From positions 204,107,253-204,171,252 of the forward strand of contig OV884060.1 in assembly GCA_930367215.1 (NCBI GenBank): 64,000 nt of DNA, given 5' to 3'. Both the position numbers and the translations under genes were made by a program. The DNA comes from Pollenia angustigena (taxonomy: Eukaryota; Arthropoda; Insecta; Diptera; Polleniidae). Below, in pieces: positions 10,501-23,194 of the stretch (its first letter is position 1; each line of letters begins with the position of its first letter). The notes under the pieces were generated by a model. That model was not told the origin of the DNA. It worked only from the letters and a program-made list of their open reading frames with translations, and did not search any database.

Positions 10501-13500
10501 TCTTGGCCGTAACTTCAGAGATTGCAGCTTTTTCTTTAGGAGTCGTAATATCTTGTTTTATTGCCTTCTTTTCTGCAGTGTCTAACTTGTTTTCTTCGAT
10601 CTTCTCGGCAGAAACTTCAGAGATTGCAGCTTTTCCTTTAGGAGTCGTAATATCTTTTTCTATGGCCTTCTTCTCTGCAGTGTCTAATTTCTTTTCTTCG
10701 ATCTTCTCGGCCGTAACTTCAGAGATTGCAGCTTCTGCTTTAGGAGTCGTAATATCCATTTCTGTGGCCTTCTTTTCTGCAGTGTCTAATTTCTTTTCTT
10801 CGGTCTTCTCGGCCGTAACTTCAGAGATTGCAGCTTTTTCTTTAGGAGTCGCAATATCTTTTTCTATTGCCTTCTTTTCTGCAGTGTCTAATTTGCTTTC
10901 TTCGATCTTCTCGGCCGTAACTTCAGAGATTGCTGCTTTTTCTTTTGGAGTCGTAATATCCTTTTCTATGGCCTTCTTTTCTGCAGTGTCTAATTTCTTT
11001 TCTTCGATCTTCTCGGCAGAAACTTCAGAGATTGCAGCTTTTGCTTTAGGAGTCGTAATATCTTTTCCTATGGGCTTCTTTTCTGCAGTGTCTAATTTCT
11101 TTTCTTCGATCTTCTCGGCCGTAGCTTCAGAGAATTCAGCTTTTTCTTTAGGAGTCGTAATGTCTTCTTCTATGGCCTTCTTTTCTGCAGTCTCTAATTT
11201 CTTTTCTTCGATCTTCTCGGCAGTAACTTCAGAGATTGCAGCATTTTCTTTAGGAGTGGTAATATCTTTTTCTATGGCCTTCTTTTCTGCAGTCTCTAAT
11301 TTCTTTTCTTCGGTCTTCTCGGCAGTAAATTCAGCGATTGCAGCTGTTTTATTAGGAGTCGCAATATCTTTTTCTTTTGGCTTCTTTTCTGCAGTGTCTA
11401 ATTTGTTTTCTTCGATCATCTCGGTCGTAACTTCAGAGATTGCAGCTTTTTCTTTAGGAGTCGTAATATCCTTTTCTATGGCCTTCTTTTCTGCAGTGTC
11501 TAATTTCTTTTCTTCTATCTTCTCGGCCGTAACTTCAGAGATTGCAGCTTTTTCTTTAGGAGTGGTAATATCTTTTTCTATGGCCTTCTTTTCTGCAGTG
11601 TCTAACTTCTTTTCTTCAATCTTCTCGGCCGTAACTTCAGAGATTGCAGCTTTTTCTTTAGGAGTGGCAATATCTTTTTCTATGGCCTTCTTTTCTGCAG
11701 TGTCTAACTTCTTTTCTTCAATCTTCTCGGCCGTAACTTCAGAGATTGCAGCTTCTTCTTTAGGAGTCGTAATATCCATTTCTGTGGCCTTCTTTTCTGC
11801 AGTGTCTAATTTCTTTTCTTCGATCTTCTCGGTCGTAACTTCAGAGATTGCAGCTTTTTCTTTAGGAGTCGTAATATCCTTTTCTATGGCCTTCTTTTCT
11901 GCAGTGTCTAATTTCTTTTCTTCTATCTTCTCGGCCGTAACTTCAGAGATTGCAGCTTTTTCTTTAGGAGTGGTAATATCTTTTTCTATGGCCTTCTTTT
12001 CTGCAGTGTCTAACTTCTTTTCTTCAATCTTCTCGGCCGTAACTTCAGAGATTGCAGCTTTTTCTTTAGGAGTGGTAATATCTTTTTCTATGGCCTTCTT
12101 TTCTGCAGTGTCTAACTTCTTTTCTTCAATCTTCTCGGCCGTAACTTCAGAGATTGCAGCTTTTTCTTTAGGAGTGGTAATATCTTTTTCTATGGCCTTC
12201 TTTTCTGCAGTGTCTAACTTCTTTTCTTCAATCTTCTCGGCCGTAACTTCAGAGATTGCAGCTTTTTCTTTAGGAGTGGTAATATATTTTTCTATGGCCT
12301 TCTTTTCTGCAGTGTCTAACTTCTTTTCTTCAATCTTCTCGGTCGTAACTTCAGATATTGCAGCTTTTTCTTTAGGAGTCGTAATATCCTTTTCTATGGC
12401 CTTATTTTCTGCAGTGTCTAATTTCTTTTCTTCTATCTTCTCGGCCGTAACTTCAGAGATTGCAGCTTTTTCTTTAGGAGTGGTAATATCTTTTTCTATG
12501 GCCTTCTTTTCTGCAGTATCTAACTTCTTTTCTTCAATCTTCTCGGCCGTAAGTTCAGAGATTGCAGCTTTTTCTTTAGGAGCCTTAATATCTTTTTCTA
12601 TGTCCTTCTTTTCTGCAGTGTCTAACTTCTTTTCCTCGATCTTCTCGGCCGTTACTTCGGAGATTTCAGCTATTTCTTTAGGAGTCGTAATATCCTTTTC
12701 TATGGCCTTCTTTTCTGCAGTGTCTAATTTCTTTTCTTCGATCTTCTCGGCCGTAACTTCAGAGATTCCAGCTTTTCCTTTAGGAGTCGTAATATCTTTT
12801 TCTATTGCCTTCTTTTCTGCAGTGTCTAATTTCTTTTCTTCGATCTTCTCGGACGTAACTTCAGAGATTGCAGCTTTTTCTGTAGGAGTCGTAATATCCT
12901 TTTCTATGGCCTTCTTTTCTGCAGTGTCTAATTTATTTTCTTCGATCGTCTCGACCTTAACTTCAGAGATTGCAGCTTTTTCTTTAGGAGTCGTAATATT
13001 TTTTTCTATTGCCTTCTTTTCTGCAGTTTCTAATTTCTTCTCTTCGATATTCTCGGCCGTAACTTCAGAGATTGCAGCTTCTTCTTTAGGAGTCGTAATA
13101 TCCATTTCTGTGGCCTTCTTTTCTGCAGTGTCTAATTTCTTTTCTTCGATCTTCTCGGCCGTAACTTCAGAGATTGAAGCTTTTTCTTTAGGAGTCGTAA
13201 TATCCTTTTCTGTGGCCTTCTTTTCTGCAGTGTCTAACTTCTTTTCTTCAATCTTCTCGGCCGTAACTTCAGAGATTGCAGCTTTTTCTTTAGGAGTCAT
13301 AATATCCTTTTCTATTGCCTTCTTTTCAGCAGTGTCTAATTTCTTTTCTTCGATCTTCTCGGCCGTAACTTCAGAGATTGCAGCTTTTTCTTTAGGAGTC
13401 GTAATATCCATTTCTGTGGCCTTCTTTTCTGCAGTGTCTAATTTCTTTTCTTCGATCTTCTCGGCCGTTACTTCAGAGATTGCAGCTTTTTCTTTAGGAG

Positions 13501-16500
13501 TCGTAATATCCTTTTCTGTGGCCTTCTTTTCTGCACTGTCTAACTTCTTTTCTTCAATCTTCTCGGCCGTAACTTCAGAGATTGCAGCTTTTTCTTTAGG
13601 AGTCGTAATATCCTTTTCTATTGCCTTCTTTTCTGCAGTGTCTAATTTCTTTTCTTCAATCTTCTCGGCCGTAACTTCAGAGATTGCAGCTTTTTCTTTA
13701 GGAGTCGTAATATCCTTTTCTATTGCCTTCTTTTCTGAAGTGTCTAATTTCTTTTCTTCGATCTTCTCTGCCGTAACTTCAGATATTGCAGCTTTTTCTT
13801 TAGGAGTCGTAATATCCATTTCTGTGGCCTTCTTTTCTGCAGTGTCTAATTTCTTTTCTTCGATCTTCTCGGCCGTAACTTCAGAGATTGCAGCTTTTTC
13901 TTTAGGAGTCGTAATATCCTTTTCTATTGCCTTCTTTTCTGCAGTGTCTAATTTCTTTTCTTCGATCGTCTCGGCCGTAACTTCAGAGATTGCAGCTTTT
14001 TCTTTAGGAGTCGTAATATCCTTTTCTACGGCCTTCTTTTCTGCGATGTCCAGTTTATTCTCTTCGAGCATCTCGGCCTTAACTTCAGATATTTCTGGAG
14101 TTTGCTTTGCATCCTTAACTTCTTTTTCTTTTGCTTTTTTCTCTTCGATATCTAGTGTCTTTTCTTCGATATTTTCGGCCTTAACTTCAGATATTTCAGC
14201 CTTAATTTTAGTAGCCGTTGTTCCTTCTTCTGTGGCCTTCTTTTCTACAATGTCTAGTTTCTTTTCTTCGATCTTCTCGGGCTTAACTTTAGATATTTCT
14301 GAAGTTTGCTTTGCATTCTTAGCTTCTTTTTCTTTTGCTGTCTTCTTTTCGATATCAAGTGTCTTTTCTTCGATCTTTTCGGCCTTAACTTCAGATATTT
14401 CAGCTTTTATTTTAGTAGTCGTAATATCTTTTTCTGTGGCTTTATTTTCTGCAGTGTCTGATTTCTTTTCTTCGATATTTTCGGCTGTAACTTCAGAGAT
14501 TGCAGCTTTTTCTTTAGGCGTCGTAATATTCTTTTCTATGGCCTTCTTTTCGGCAGTGCCTAATTTCTTTTCTTCGATCTTCTCGGCTGTAATTTCAGAG
14601 ATTGCAGCTTTTTCTTTAGGAGTCGTAATATCTTTTTCTGTGACCTTCTCTCCTGCAAGGTCTAGTTTCTTTTCTTCGAGCTTCTCGGCTTTAACTTCAG
14701 ATAATTTACGAGTTTCTTTCTCAACTTTCTTCTCTTTTTCTTCCGCTTTCTTTTCTTCATTAACTTGTGATACCTTAGTCTGCTCTTCAACCATCTTCGC
14801 ATCTTTTTCTTCTCCCTTCTTTTCTTCGGTAAGAAGTTGTTTTGTTTTGGTCTTTTCTGTCGCCAGCTCTGCTGATACATTTTCTTCAGTTGGCTGATCA
14901 TATTTGCTTAATTCAGTTTCTAGTTTCAATTTCTCTACTGGGGATAATGTAATAATTTTTTCGACCACTTTAGATATCAATGAGCATAGATCAATTATAT
15001 TTTCATACACTTTAAGAGTTTTAACATTGTCCGTTGAGGTCTCTATATAATCGTATTGCTTTAAGGATAAAGCTTTTACTTTCTCTAAATCTGTATTTAA
15101 ATCTGGCGTAGTGATTTCAATCATATCATCAAATAAAACAAAAATATCCATTAGATTCTTTTGCAATTCAATCATGTTTACTGAAGATTTTTCTACGTCT
15201 TTGATTTTTTGGAGACGATTTGCAACAGTTTGTATATTTGAAAGTTTTGTGGTCAAACCAGTAAATTTTGCCTGCCACTGTTTATATGCCACCGAATCGA
15301 TTTGTGAACTTAACGTAGTAATTTTGTCATTAACATTTTTAACATATTCTGAATTTACAGATTCTATTAATTTATCATTATCTTCCATTATTAAATCAAT
15401 AAGTTTTGCAAAATCTTCTTTTAAACTACCATCGTATGTATGAACAATATGTTCTCTTAGTTTAAATATACATTTTCGTTTATTCTCGTTATTTGGAGTT
15501 TCTAATGCTGCTTGTAAATCATTTTGTAAATCTTGTAAGTCACTGTTATCACTTATTTTTTCTAAGGCATTTGTAATGGTTTCCTTCATCGATTTTTCCA
15601 TCGAAAGTTGCTCAGTCTTCATTACTTGAAGCAGTTCATTAAATAATTCTTTCATATTCTCCAGTTCTAGTAATATAACGAATGCATCATTTACTTCGCC
15701 GGCGTTAAGTTTATTTACTAACCTATTAAGTTGTGTGCATTTTAAAGCATCTGATTTTATGGTACTTATATCTACCACTAACGCATTTTGTAATTGACAA
15801 AGAGCTCCCTTTAATGCAATAAATGAATCTGAAGACTGACCTATATTGCCTTGATTGTATTGGTATATATTATTTATTTCCGATGTGATTCGTTCGATGC
15901 TCATATAAATATTTTGCAAGACATCAGATTTCTTAGGTTCACTAGTGATATATTCCAAAATACTGCAAACATTAGGCTTTATACCTTCCACGACGTCATA
16001 GAGTAAAGCTTTTCGTAATTTATCGTTGTCATTTATTATGTTTAAAACAACTTGTTCCAAATTTTGTAAAATTTCGTCGGTCACTTCATCCGCTGACTGA
16101 GTTCGCATAGCATAGCTTATAAGTTCTTTGCATTTGAATAAAGGCAAGAACAAGCGGTCCTCAATAGCAGAGGGACTATCGCCTACAATAGCTGATTGTA
16201 GACCTTTTAAGTTATCAGACACTGATTTGGCGAATTCTAAAGTAGCCGGCTTAATATTTGCTGTAGGTATTGTTTGAATGTAGGCATGAGTATTATTAAT
16301 AAGCTGTAATACATCTACTAAGAAAGGTTCTAGTTGTTGTTTGGCTTTAGTTTCTTCCTTTTTCTTTGCTTCAACCTCATGTTCCTTATCTTTCGTTAAA
16401 CCTGAATCTTTAGCTTTTTTATCTGGAGTATCATTTTCTTTAGTTTCTTCTGCTGGTTTTGTTGAGACCCCAATTTGAGACGTTTCAATAGTTTCTTGTT

Positions 16501-19500
16501 GAATTGTTTTGGCTGCATCTTTAGAACTTATTTTATCCATTTCTTCAGAGTGCAAAGATATTTCTGTATAATCAGATTTTTTAATTTCAGTACTTTTCAC
16601 TTTTTCTATGTTTGCTTTAAGGTCATTTAAAAGATCTGTTAATAAGCCTATAGTATCTTCTTGTTCAACAGCATTATCTGAATTGGATTGTAATTTACTT
16701 TCCACCACAATCAATGTGTTTTTTAATTTTTCCACAGTGTCTTGATTTTCTTGGATAAAAGCATGGACAAAGGGATCGTTTTGGATTAAACCTTCATGTA
16801 TTTCCGTTAGGAATGTTTGGGCAGTATTTACGCTTGCCAAAAGCACTTGCATTTGTTTCATATTTGCCCTTTGAGCATCTAATGAAAGTACTGTCTTAAT
16901 TTCCCTCAATTCTGGAGTTAAATAATCAATTTCTTGCAATAGTTCAATAATTCTCAAATTACCCTCGTTATTTTCAATAAAATCGTAAACAGAAACCAAA
17001 GTATTTTGGGTTTTTAAGAGAGTGGGTAACATTTCGTTATCCGCTTTTTCGCTTAAGTCATTTATAGTTCTAAATGCAGTCATAAGTTGGGTTTGTAATT
17101 GGACCATAACACTGGACGACGTTTCAATATCGACCTTATGCAATTTGCTTATTACATCAATAGTTTCCATAAGACTTCTAAATGGTGCAATTAATGTATG
17201 AACATCCTGTCGAGTGGAATTTGTTTCTAAACAAGCCACTATAAATTCAGAAAATCCTAAAACTATTTTCTCTTTCATTTCTAAAGCTAATTGAAGTTCC
17301 AATGAAGGCATGGCTTGTAGAAGATCTTCAAATGTTTTTTCAATATCTTCGAGACCAGTTTCCAAATCAGTAGATTCATATGTATGAACTAAACATTCTT
17401 TGAGCTTAAACATAGTTTTAGCTACTTTCGATTCGTTTTCAATCAAATCCTCGGTTTTTTGGCCAGTTTTTAATAAACTACTTTCCATACTTTGTAAATC
17501 GTTTTTAAGTTCCTGCATAATATCCTCTAAACTAGACACTTCGATGTCTTGTATATTTTTCGTGGTATGTAAACACTCTTCGATTTGCTTGATGCCTCCG
17601 GCTACACAATCTTTTAAGTCGAACGTTTTCACTTTTTCTTCATAAGTTTTTGCAGGTTCTTGATAATTACTTGCTGGTACCGGTTTTGACTCGGCATATG
17701 ATTTAATGTAAGAGACATTTAAAGATGATAGATCCTCAATGTTTTCAAATATTTGGGTATCAAAATTTTCACAGTGCTTTAATAAATTAAATAATACATT
17801 AGAGTTATCTTTTATGACATCAAATGCGGGACATTCTTCTAGGGCACTGAATGCTTGATCTTGTTTCACATTAATAATGGCTTCTTTAAGGCCTAATATT
17901 GGTTTTGCCCATATTTTTAATGCATCTAAACTAGTTTGATCAGTAATATTCGATATCTGGGAAAGCAATATATTTTCCTCAGTACAGATTACCGCCTTTT
18001 CCAATTCCTTCAAAGGCAGAACAAATTCTTTTAGATGAGAAAAAGTTTGAGTATCAGCCAACGACTCCAAAGTATCTAAAGCTTGATGTTCATGCACTGC
18101 CAGCACATACGGACGCAAACTTTGTAATATTTTTGCAGATGACATGCTAACTGAAGATAAGGTGTTCAGTATTTCCACCTGCTCTAGTTCTTGAGTATAG
18201 AAACCTTTTACACCCTCTACTAAATCTTTTAAAGGTAGAGCCATAGTTTTTAATTCAGAAATTTCATCTCCGCTAAAGTCATTGACATCAAAGTTATCTA
18301 TGTACTCTTGTATTTGTAGAGCACAGTTTTCCAAGCTACAAACAGCCTCAGCCATTGTACGTGGATCTGTGCACTCGGAGGAAGTATGTACTACATCTAG
18401 GACATGAGGTTGTAGGGTTTGTTGCAAACAGTGTTTAAAGTCTTCAATTTTATTAACGGTAGCTTTCATCTGCTCAACAGCCTCGATTCTCAGTGAACCC
18501 ATATCGTAGTCATTACAATGTGCCAACACCGAAGCAATGCTATTTTTTAACTGACCCAATAATTCATCAACCTGTAGCTTTTTCTCTTCAAATGATTTCA
18601 AAGGCCCAGAAACAGCTCCTTCTTCAATTTTTGTTTCCACTGAAGTAATGCCATTATCAGGAGGCAAAGATTCGGCCGCTGATTTTAAAGCCGACACTTC
18701 TTCTAAAGTAGACATCTCTTCAATGGTTAATTCAGAACCAACAAGTTTGGGTAATATATTTTCCAATACAACCAAAATCTTGTTGAATGAACTGACAACA
18801 GGTGCTGCAGATGGTTCATAATCCTCCATTTGATCAATTGAAGTTTTCAGTTCTTCCAAGTCATTGCGGAAACTACTGAAAAAGATTTTAGAAAATTCAC
18901 TTTTATTCACGGCAACCTTTAACTTATCAAAGGAGTTGTTCACTTTTTCGTTTGGTTTGGCAATATTCCTAAGAATATTCAAAGAGGATTGTAAGGACTG
19001 TCTATCTTTTTCTAGAGTGTCTTCACTTTTAAGCTTATTTATAATTTGATCATAAGGCTTAGCTAAGTCGACAAACAAGGTCTTTACTTCGTTGTCTATA
19101 TATTGAATATTCTGTAAATCTTTAATGTTAGAAAACAACTTTTCCATTTCTTTAATATTTTCCTCCAATTCAATTTTCATTTCCATTTCTTGTCTCATCA
19201 ATAAAAACAAATTATTATCCCTGCGAGCCTGCGCTTCATCCAATGCAATTTCTTTTTGCATATTCTTTAGTTCGTTTTCTTCGATGTCGATTTCTATATG
19301 TTTGATAAGATCTCGCATTTTCTCCAAAGTTTCAGCAATATCGGAGTTTTGTTTCGTTGTTGTTAATTTCAAAACATCCTGACTTATCTTGACTTTGTCA
19401 TTTAAACTGTGCAAAGGATCAACCAAGTCAGTTAAAGAACCTGAAATTGATTTCTGCTCAATTTGTCGTATGCAGTAGTTGAGTTCATCTATTGGCCTCT

Positions 19501-22500
19501 TTATGTTTTCTAATACTGTTAAATGATATTTATCGATATTTTTATCTATAACTTGGCTTATGAGAGCTGAGATCTCTTCCTTAAGTTTCGATAAATTTAA
19601 GGACACATGCTCAGGCAGACGAGTTGAAATGTTGTCTATATTTGATTCCAAATGCAAGACAGCTTGTGCCAAAGATTGTAACTGTTTCTTTAAATCATCT
19701 GCATCCATTAAGTGATCATCTGATATTTGACCAGTTAATATATCTTGACTTAATTGAGCCAGACCATTTTGAATTTCCTGTAATGGTGGCACCATTGATT
19801 CGACTGTACTGACAGTAAGTTTACCAGCCTGAATATTATGAGATGGCTGTTGTAGTATAACTTCCAATCCTTTATTCAATTCAAACAAAGGTGGTGACAC
19901 AATATCCAAAATGGCCATATTTACTTTTTGCTCTACACTATCAGCTCCTGTCATTGCATTTACTTTGCTATCAATTTGGGCAACTACGGATTGCAATTCG
20001 TTAATAGGTTCTACTAAGTTTAACATTATTTTCTCATGGACCTTTTTGTAAATATCTTCGTCAGTATTTTCAAGGGTCAATTCATTTTCTACCTTTTCTA
20101 AGGACGCCTGAATTCTTACCACTGGCTCACAAATAGTTTTAACTGATTCTGCAAAATCTGGCATATTTGTTTCAGCTATTTTAGCAAAAGGCAGAGGTTC
20201 GGGAATTTCTTGTAATTTAGCTACAGTTTCGGTAAAATGTTTAGTGGTTTCAATTTCTTGGGCTTCTTGCAATAAAGTTTGGGACTTAATAGTATCCTTA
20301 GTAATTTCAAGGCCCTGTTTTATATCATCGACGGTTAATTGTAGATTTGATTTTAAACTTTCATTTTCAAATACTTCTGATATAGTTTTGAATTCATCCA
20401 GGGCTTTAGTTAAATGATCAGCTATACTATCTATAATACAAACACTAGTTCTTTGAATTAAAGTTGTGCCGGTTTCATCAATTTCTACACATTTTTCAAT
20501 TACTTGTAAGGCTACATGAAGGTGGCGGACATCTTCGCTCATGGTCTCAAATAACACATCGAGAGGGGTTTCACCCGAATATACTTTAAGTTTGCTTTGA
20601 ATTTGATTTATCGGATCGATAATATTCCTAATGATAGCTATACTTTGATCAGCCGAAGCCGGAGTCATTAGCATAACGGACTGGTTAATGACTTCAGATT
20701 CTACAGCATTTAAATGACCGTCTAAAATTTTCAATTGTTTTGCCAGGGGTAGTAGCGATTTTAAATTCCGATCTATTTCATCTTCGTTGCTTACAACTTT
20801 AAGAGGTTTGTCGGCCATTACCTTCAAGCCATCGCCCACAGCACCTGATATATCTTGGAGCTGGGCCTCATTTTCCGTGGTCTTAGAAGACTCACTATCG
20901 GTTTGTTTCTTACCCTTTTTACGTACAGGAGCCTGTAATGATTCGCTCATCGACTGATTTTCCAAAGATTCTATTTTTGACATTTGAGCACTGGCAAACG
21001 TTTGTAGTTCTGAAGTATTCTCATTCACACTATCATCGGAGGCTTTGGAAAGACTGAAGAACTCTTCTGTTTCTGTAGGTCTAGATTTTTTGCGTTTTCT
21101 TATGGGAGCGGTCAATGACAATTCTTCCTCCATTTTTTCAAATGAAGTTCTTGCAAAATCTACTGTTTGTTTATCCAACTCTTCTTCGTCCTTCATAGAT
21201 GAGCCATGTATGGTTATTTCGTTTATAGATATATCATCCACACCGGCCTCAGTACGTAAATCTTCTTCGTGAGAAAAGTATTCCGGAGAAATATCAATAA
21301 CCACTGCTTCCATTAGTAATTTACCGGACTGAGAGGTTTCTTTAACAAATCTTAGAGGTGGTAATTCAACCACATTGTGTTCCGTAACATGTTCCGAAAT
21401 TTGATCCGCATACATTTCCACAATTTTCAAAGCTTCTTCTTCAGTAAGGTCGGGGGTTTCATACAATGATACCGACACTTCTTTGCCATCAAATGAAAAT
21501 GACACGTCACCTTTGTCGGTTATGGTGATATCGCCCTGTGGCGTTTCATACAACTGGGAGGTATGTTCCTCTTGTATCGTTGAAAGTGAGAAATTACGCT
21601 GAAACTCATTATGTTGCTGGGTCTCCTGTTTTGAATAATCGTCTTCAAATCCTAACAAAGCAGCTGAACTAGCCACAACACCCATACAGTTACGAGCTTC
21701 ACAAGTGTAAGTGCCCAGGCAACAAGTTCCATCCTGTCCAGATATTATTTTATGAATGTCACCCGGCTTTAATTCTACACCATCTTTGTACCATTTGAGC
21801 ATGGGTTGGGGTACACCAATTACTTTACACTCCAAATTAACAGCCCCTTCTTCGGTAAGAACAGCTTTAAGGCACTCCAGGAAACGAGGTTTCTTATAAT
21901 GTCTGGGAATTTGCAGTTTCAAAAAGCAAGATGTAACAGTCGTGCCAAAATCATTTACTGCAACACACTTCCATTCGGCCTGATCAATAAACTCCACATT
22001 TCTTATATCCAAATGCCAATTGTCTTCTTCACCACGATAATGATTGAGCCGTTCATTGGACTCTATGGGTAATTCATCGCGGAACCACGACAGTAAGGGA
22101 TCTGGAGTGGCCTCAACTTTAACCGTAAATTGAAACGCTTCATTAATTTTAGTTTCCTGTGATTTCAAGCCAATCGAAAACTTCGGTGGCTGTGATGTTG
22201 AAGCTGCAAATATGAGACGTTCTTCGTCATTTAATTGGTTCTGTATATCCTCAACTGTTAGCACAGCAATACTGCTCGTTGCACCCATACAGTTTTGGGC
22301 AATACAGCAATATGTTCCCAATGAATTTGTCCCAGTTAATTGGTATACATCACCGGGTTTTAGTTCTTGCCCATCTTTAAACCATTTCAATAGGGGTGTA
22401 GGAAAGCCCACCACTTTACACTCAAATGACACTAAGCCTTCTTCGGTTAAAACAGCCCGAAGATTTTCCATAAAACGAGGTTTACGATAATTTTTAGGAA
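7594..22500 (-). CDS. Strn-Mlck: Giant Stretchin-like exon: 3 Igs, helical region, about 60 K/E repeats, 1 Ig
   Basis: A single 14,907-base exon (4,968 codons). The acceptor CGTAG lies above 22500 and the donor GTATGT follows 7594. In order: Ig (22500-22240; FECKVVGFPTPLLKWFKDG, LGTYCCIAQNCMG); Ig (22200-21900; LLSWFRDELP, AEWKCVAVNDFG); Ig (21890-21650; LECKVIGVPQPMLKWYKDG, LGTYTCEARNCMG). Then an acidic, Ser/Glu-rich unique segment to about 20800 with KKGKKQ and RKRKKS patches; a long all-helical region (about 20800-14960); a K/E-rich lead-in; about 60 tandem 34-residue repeats (about 14700-8540); diverged K/E sequence; and a last Ig (7920-7640; LTCGISGNDLEVNWFKEN, AAVYRCVAANRNGE). It ends with strand A of the next Ig (PIFTRNIRG). 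Ig pairs plus a PEVK-like elastic block fit the Stretchin long isoform. Sallimus/kettin and Unc-89/obscurin are alternatives that fit worse (no SH3/DH/PH, no kettin-type regular 35-residue linkers). Confidence 0.85.
8540..14700 (-). repeat. 102-bp (34-residue) coding tandem repeat, about 60 units
   Basis: The period of 102 bp was checked by successive 'gcagtgtctaa' positions (for example 8739 and 8841). The unit reads AEKIEEKKLDTAEKK, AIEKDITTPKEK, AAISEVT. It is rich in Lys, Glu, Ala, Ile and Thr with one Pro per unit, so it is PEVK-like in charge but Pro-poor. Units near 11560-12330 are almost identical at the DNA level, while both ends are diverged, as expected from unequal exchange within the array. 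The likely role is an elastic or extended spacer in the sarcomere (inference). Confidence 0.9.
14960..20800 (-). other. Helical region with degenerate ~40-residue repeats (within the giant exon)
   Basis: About 1,900 residues without Ig, Fn3 or kinase motifs, rich in Leu, Ile, Glu and Lys with amphipathic spacing. A motif of the form P-[ILV]-x-x-[IL]-[QNK]-x-x-[LIV] recurs: DPINQIQSKL, EPVVRIQASL, EPINELQSVV, PPLFELNKGL, PPLQEIQNGL, RPIDELNYCI, DPLHSLNDKV, KPILGLKEAI. Spacing is about 35-45 residues in the best-preserved part. This suggests a solenoid or bundle of helical hairpins. I do not recognise a named domain. Confidence 0.6.
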
Positions 22501-22557
22501 CTACGAGAGAGAAATTAATAAATTAAATATTTCTAAATGTTTAAATAAGAAACTTAC

Positions 22558-22770
22558 TTTCCATATCTACATTACAAGTTGAAATGCCCACACAACCTTC
22601 TTCATTGGTTACAACACATTTCCATTCACCCTCATCACAAGCCTCTGAAGGTTTCATTTCTATCATATATACACCCAAACCATCTTCTATATATTTGTAT
22701 CTACCACCAGTATCAACACGTCCATTTTTATTGTACCATACTACACTTTGGGGCCAAGGTGGTACAGCAA
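22558..22770 (-). CDS. Strn-Mlck: Stretchin-like exon, body of one Ig domain
   Basis: 71 codons in phase 1/phase 1. The acceptor TTTTTTGCAG lies above 22770 and the donor GTAAGT follows 22558. It completes the Ig started in exon 30175-30084: CQ-V joins AVPPWPQSVVWYNKNG, then DEGEWKCVVTNEEGCVG. It ends DME, and the split codon with the next exon gives DMEIPKNYRKPRF, closely matching the inter-Ig linker LQIPRHYKKPRF seen inside the next exon. A 7.3-kb intron separates it from the exon above. Confidence 0.85.
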
Positions 22771-23073
22771 CTGCAAAAAAAAAATAATTAAAAGGCCAAT
22801 TCACAAGGTAGTGCCAAAATTGACTCTAGTGTAGGTTTTATTGCTAAATATGGATTGTTACGAAATTGTTTAAGGATTTAGTATTAGTATTAGAAATGTT
22901 CTTGATCCATTGGAGCTATTTACGGGAATTTTTTTTACTATATTTAAAAAGGAAGTTGCCATAAAACCAACTTTTGAAATCATAGACCTTTTTGGTACAT
23001 GTTTAATTTTAAACAAAACTGATGTAAAAGGTAGCAAAGGTATCCATTATGTACGTTATTTATACTAAACTAA

Positions 23074-23194
23074 CTGTTAATTTTACTGAGTTCAGTTAAA
23101 ATTAATCTTCACTATAACTGCCAAAAAAACATATTCTTAACTGGCAGTTATAGTAATAGTTAATTATAACTGAACTAGGCGAAATTGGCCGTAA
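23074..23194. repeat. Palindromic MITE, degraded copy
   Basis: Hairpin-like: 'actataactgcca' against 'tggcagttatagt', and 'gttcagtta' against 'taactgaac', ending 'gcgaaattggccgt'. It is the same family as 29560-29677. The left terminus has decayed. Confidence 0.6.

Noticed and set aside
10068..14897. 1,609-codon open frame on the plus strand, and a 525-codon one at 8454-10031
   Set aside because: They are exact antisense shadows of the 102-bp coding repeat. The period is a multiple of three, so a stop-free unit stays open on the other strand. The hydrophobic Ser/Phe repeat has no independent support.
7594..22500. Sallimus/kettin or Unc-89/obscurin as the gene identity
   Set aside because: No kettin-style regular Ig plus 35-residue linker array and no SH3, DH, PH or kinase seen. 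Paired Igs plus long K/E repeats and an internal klp-type start fit Stretchin-Mlck better.
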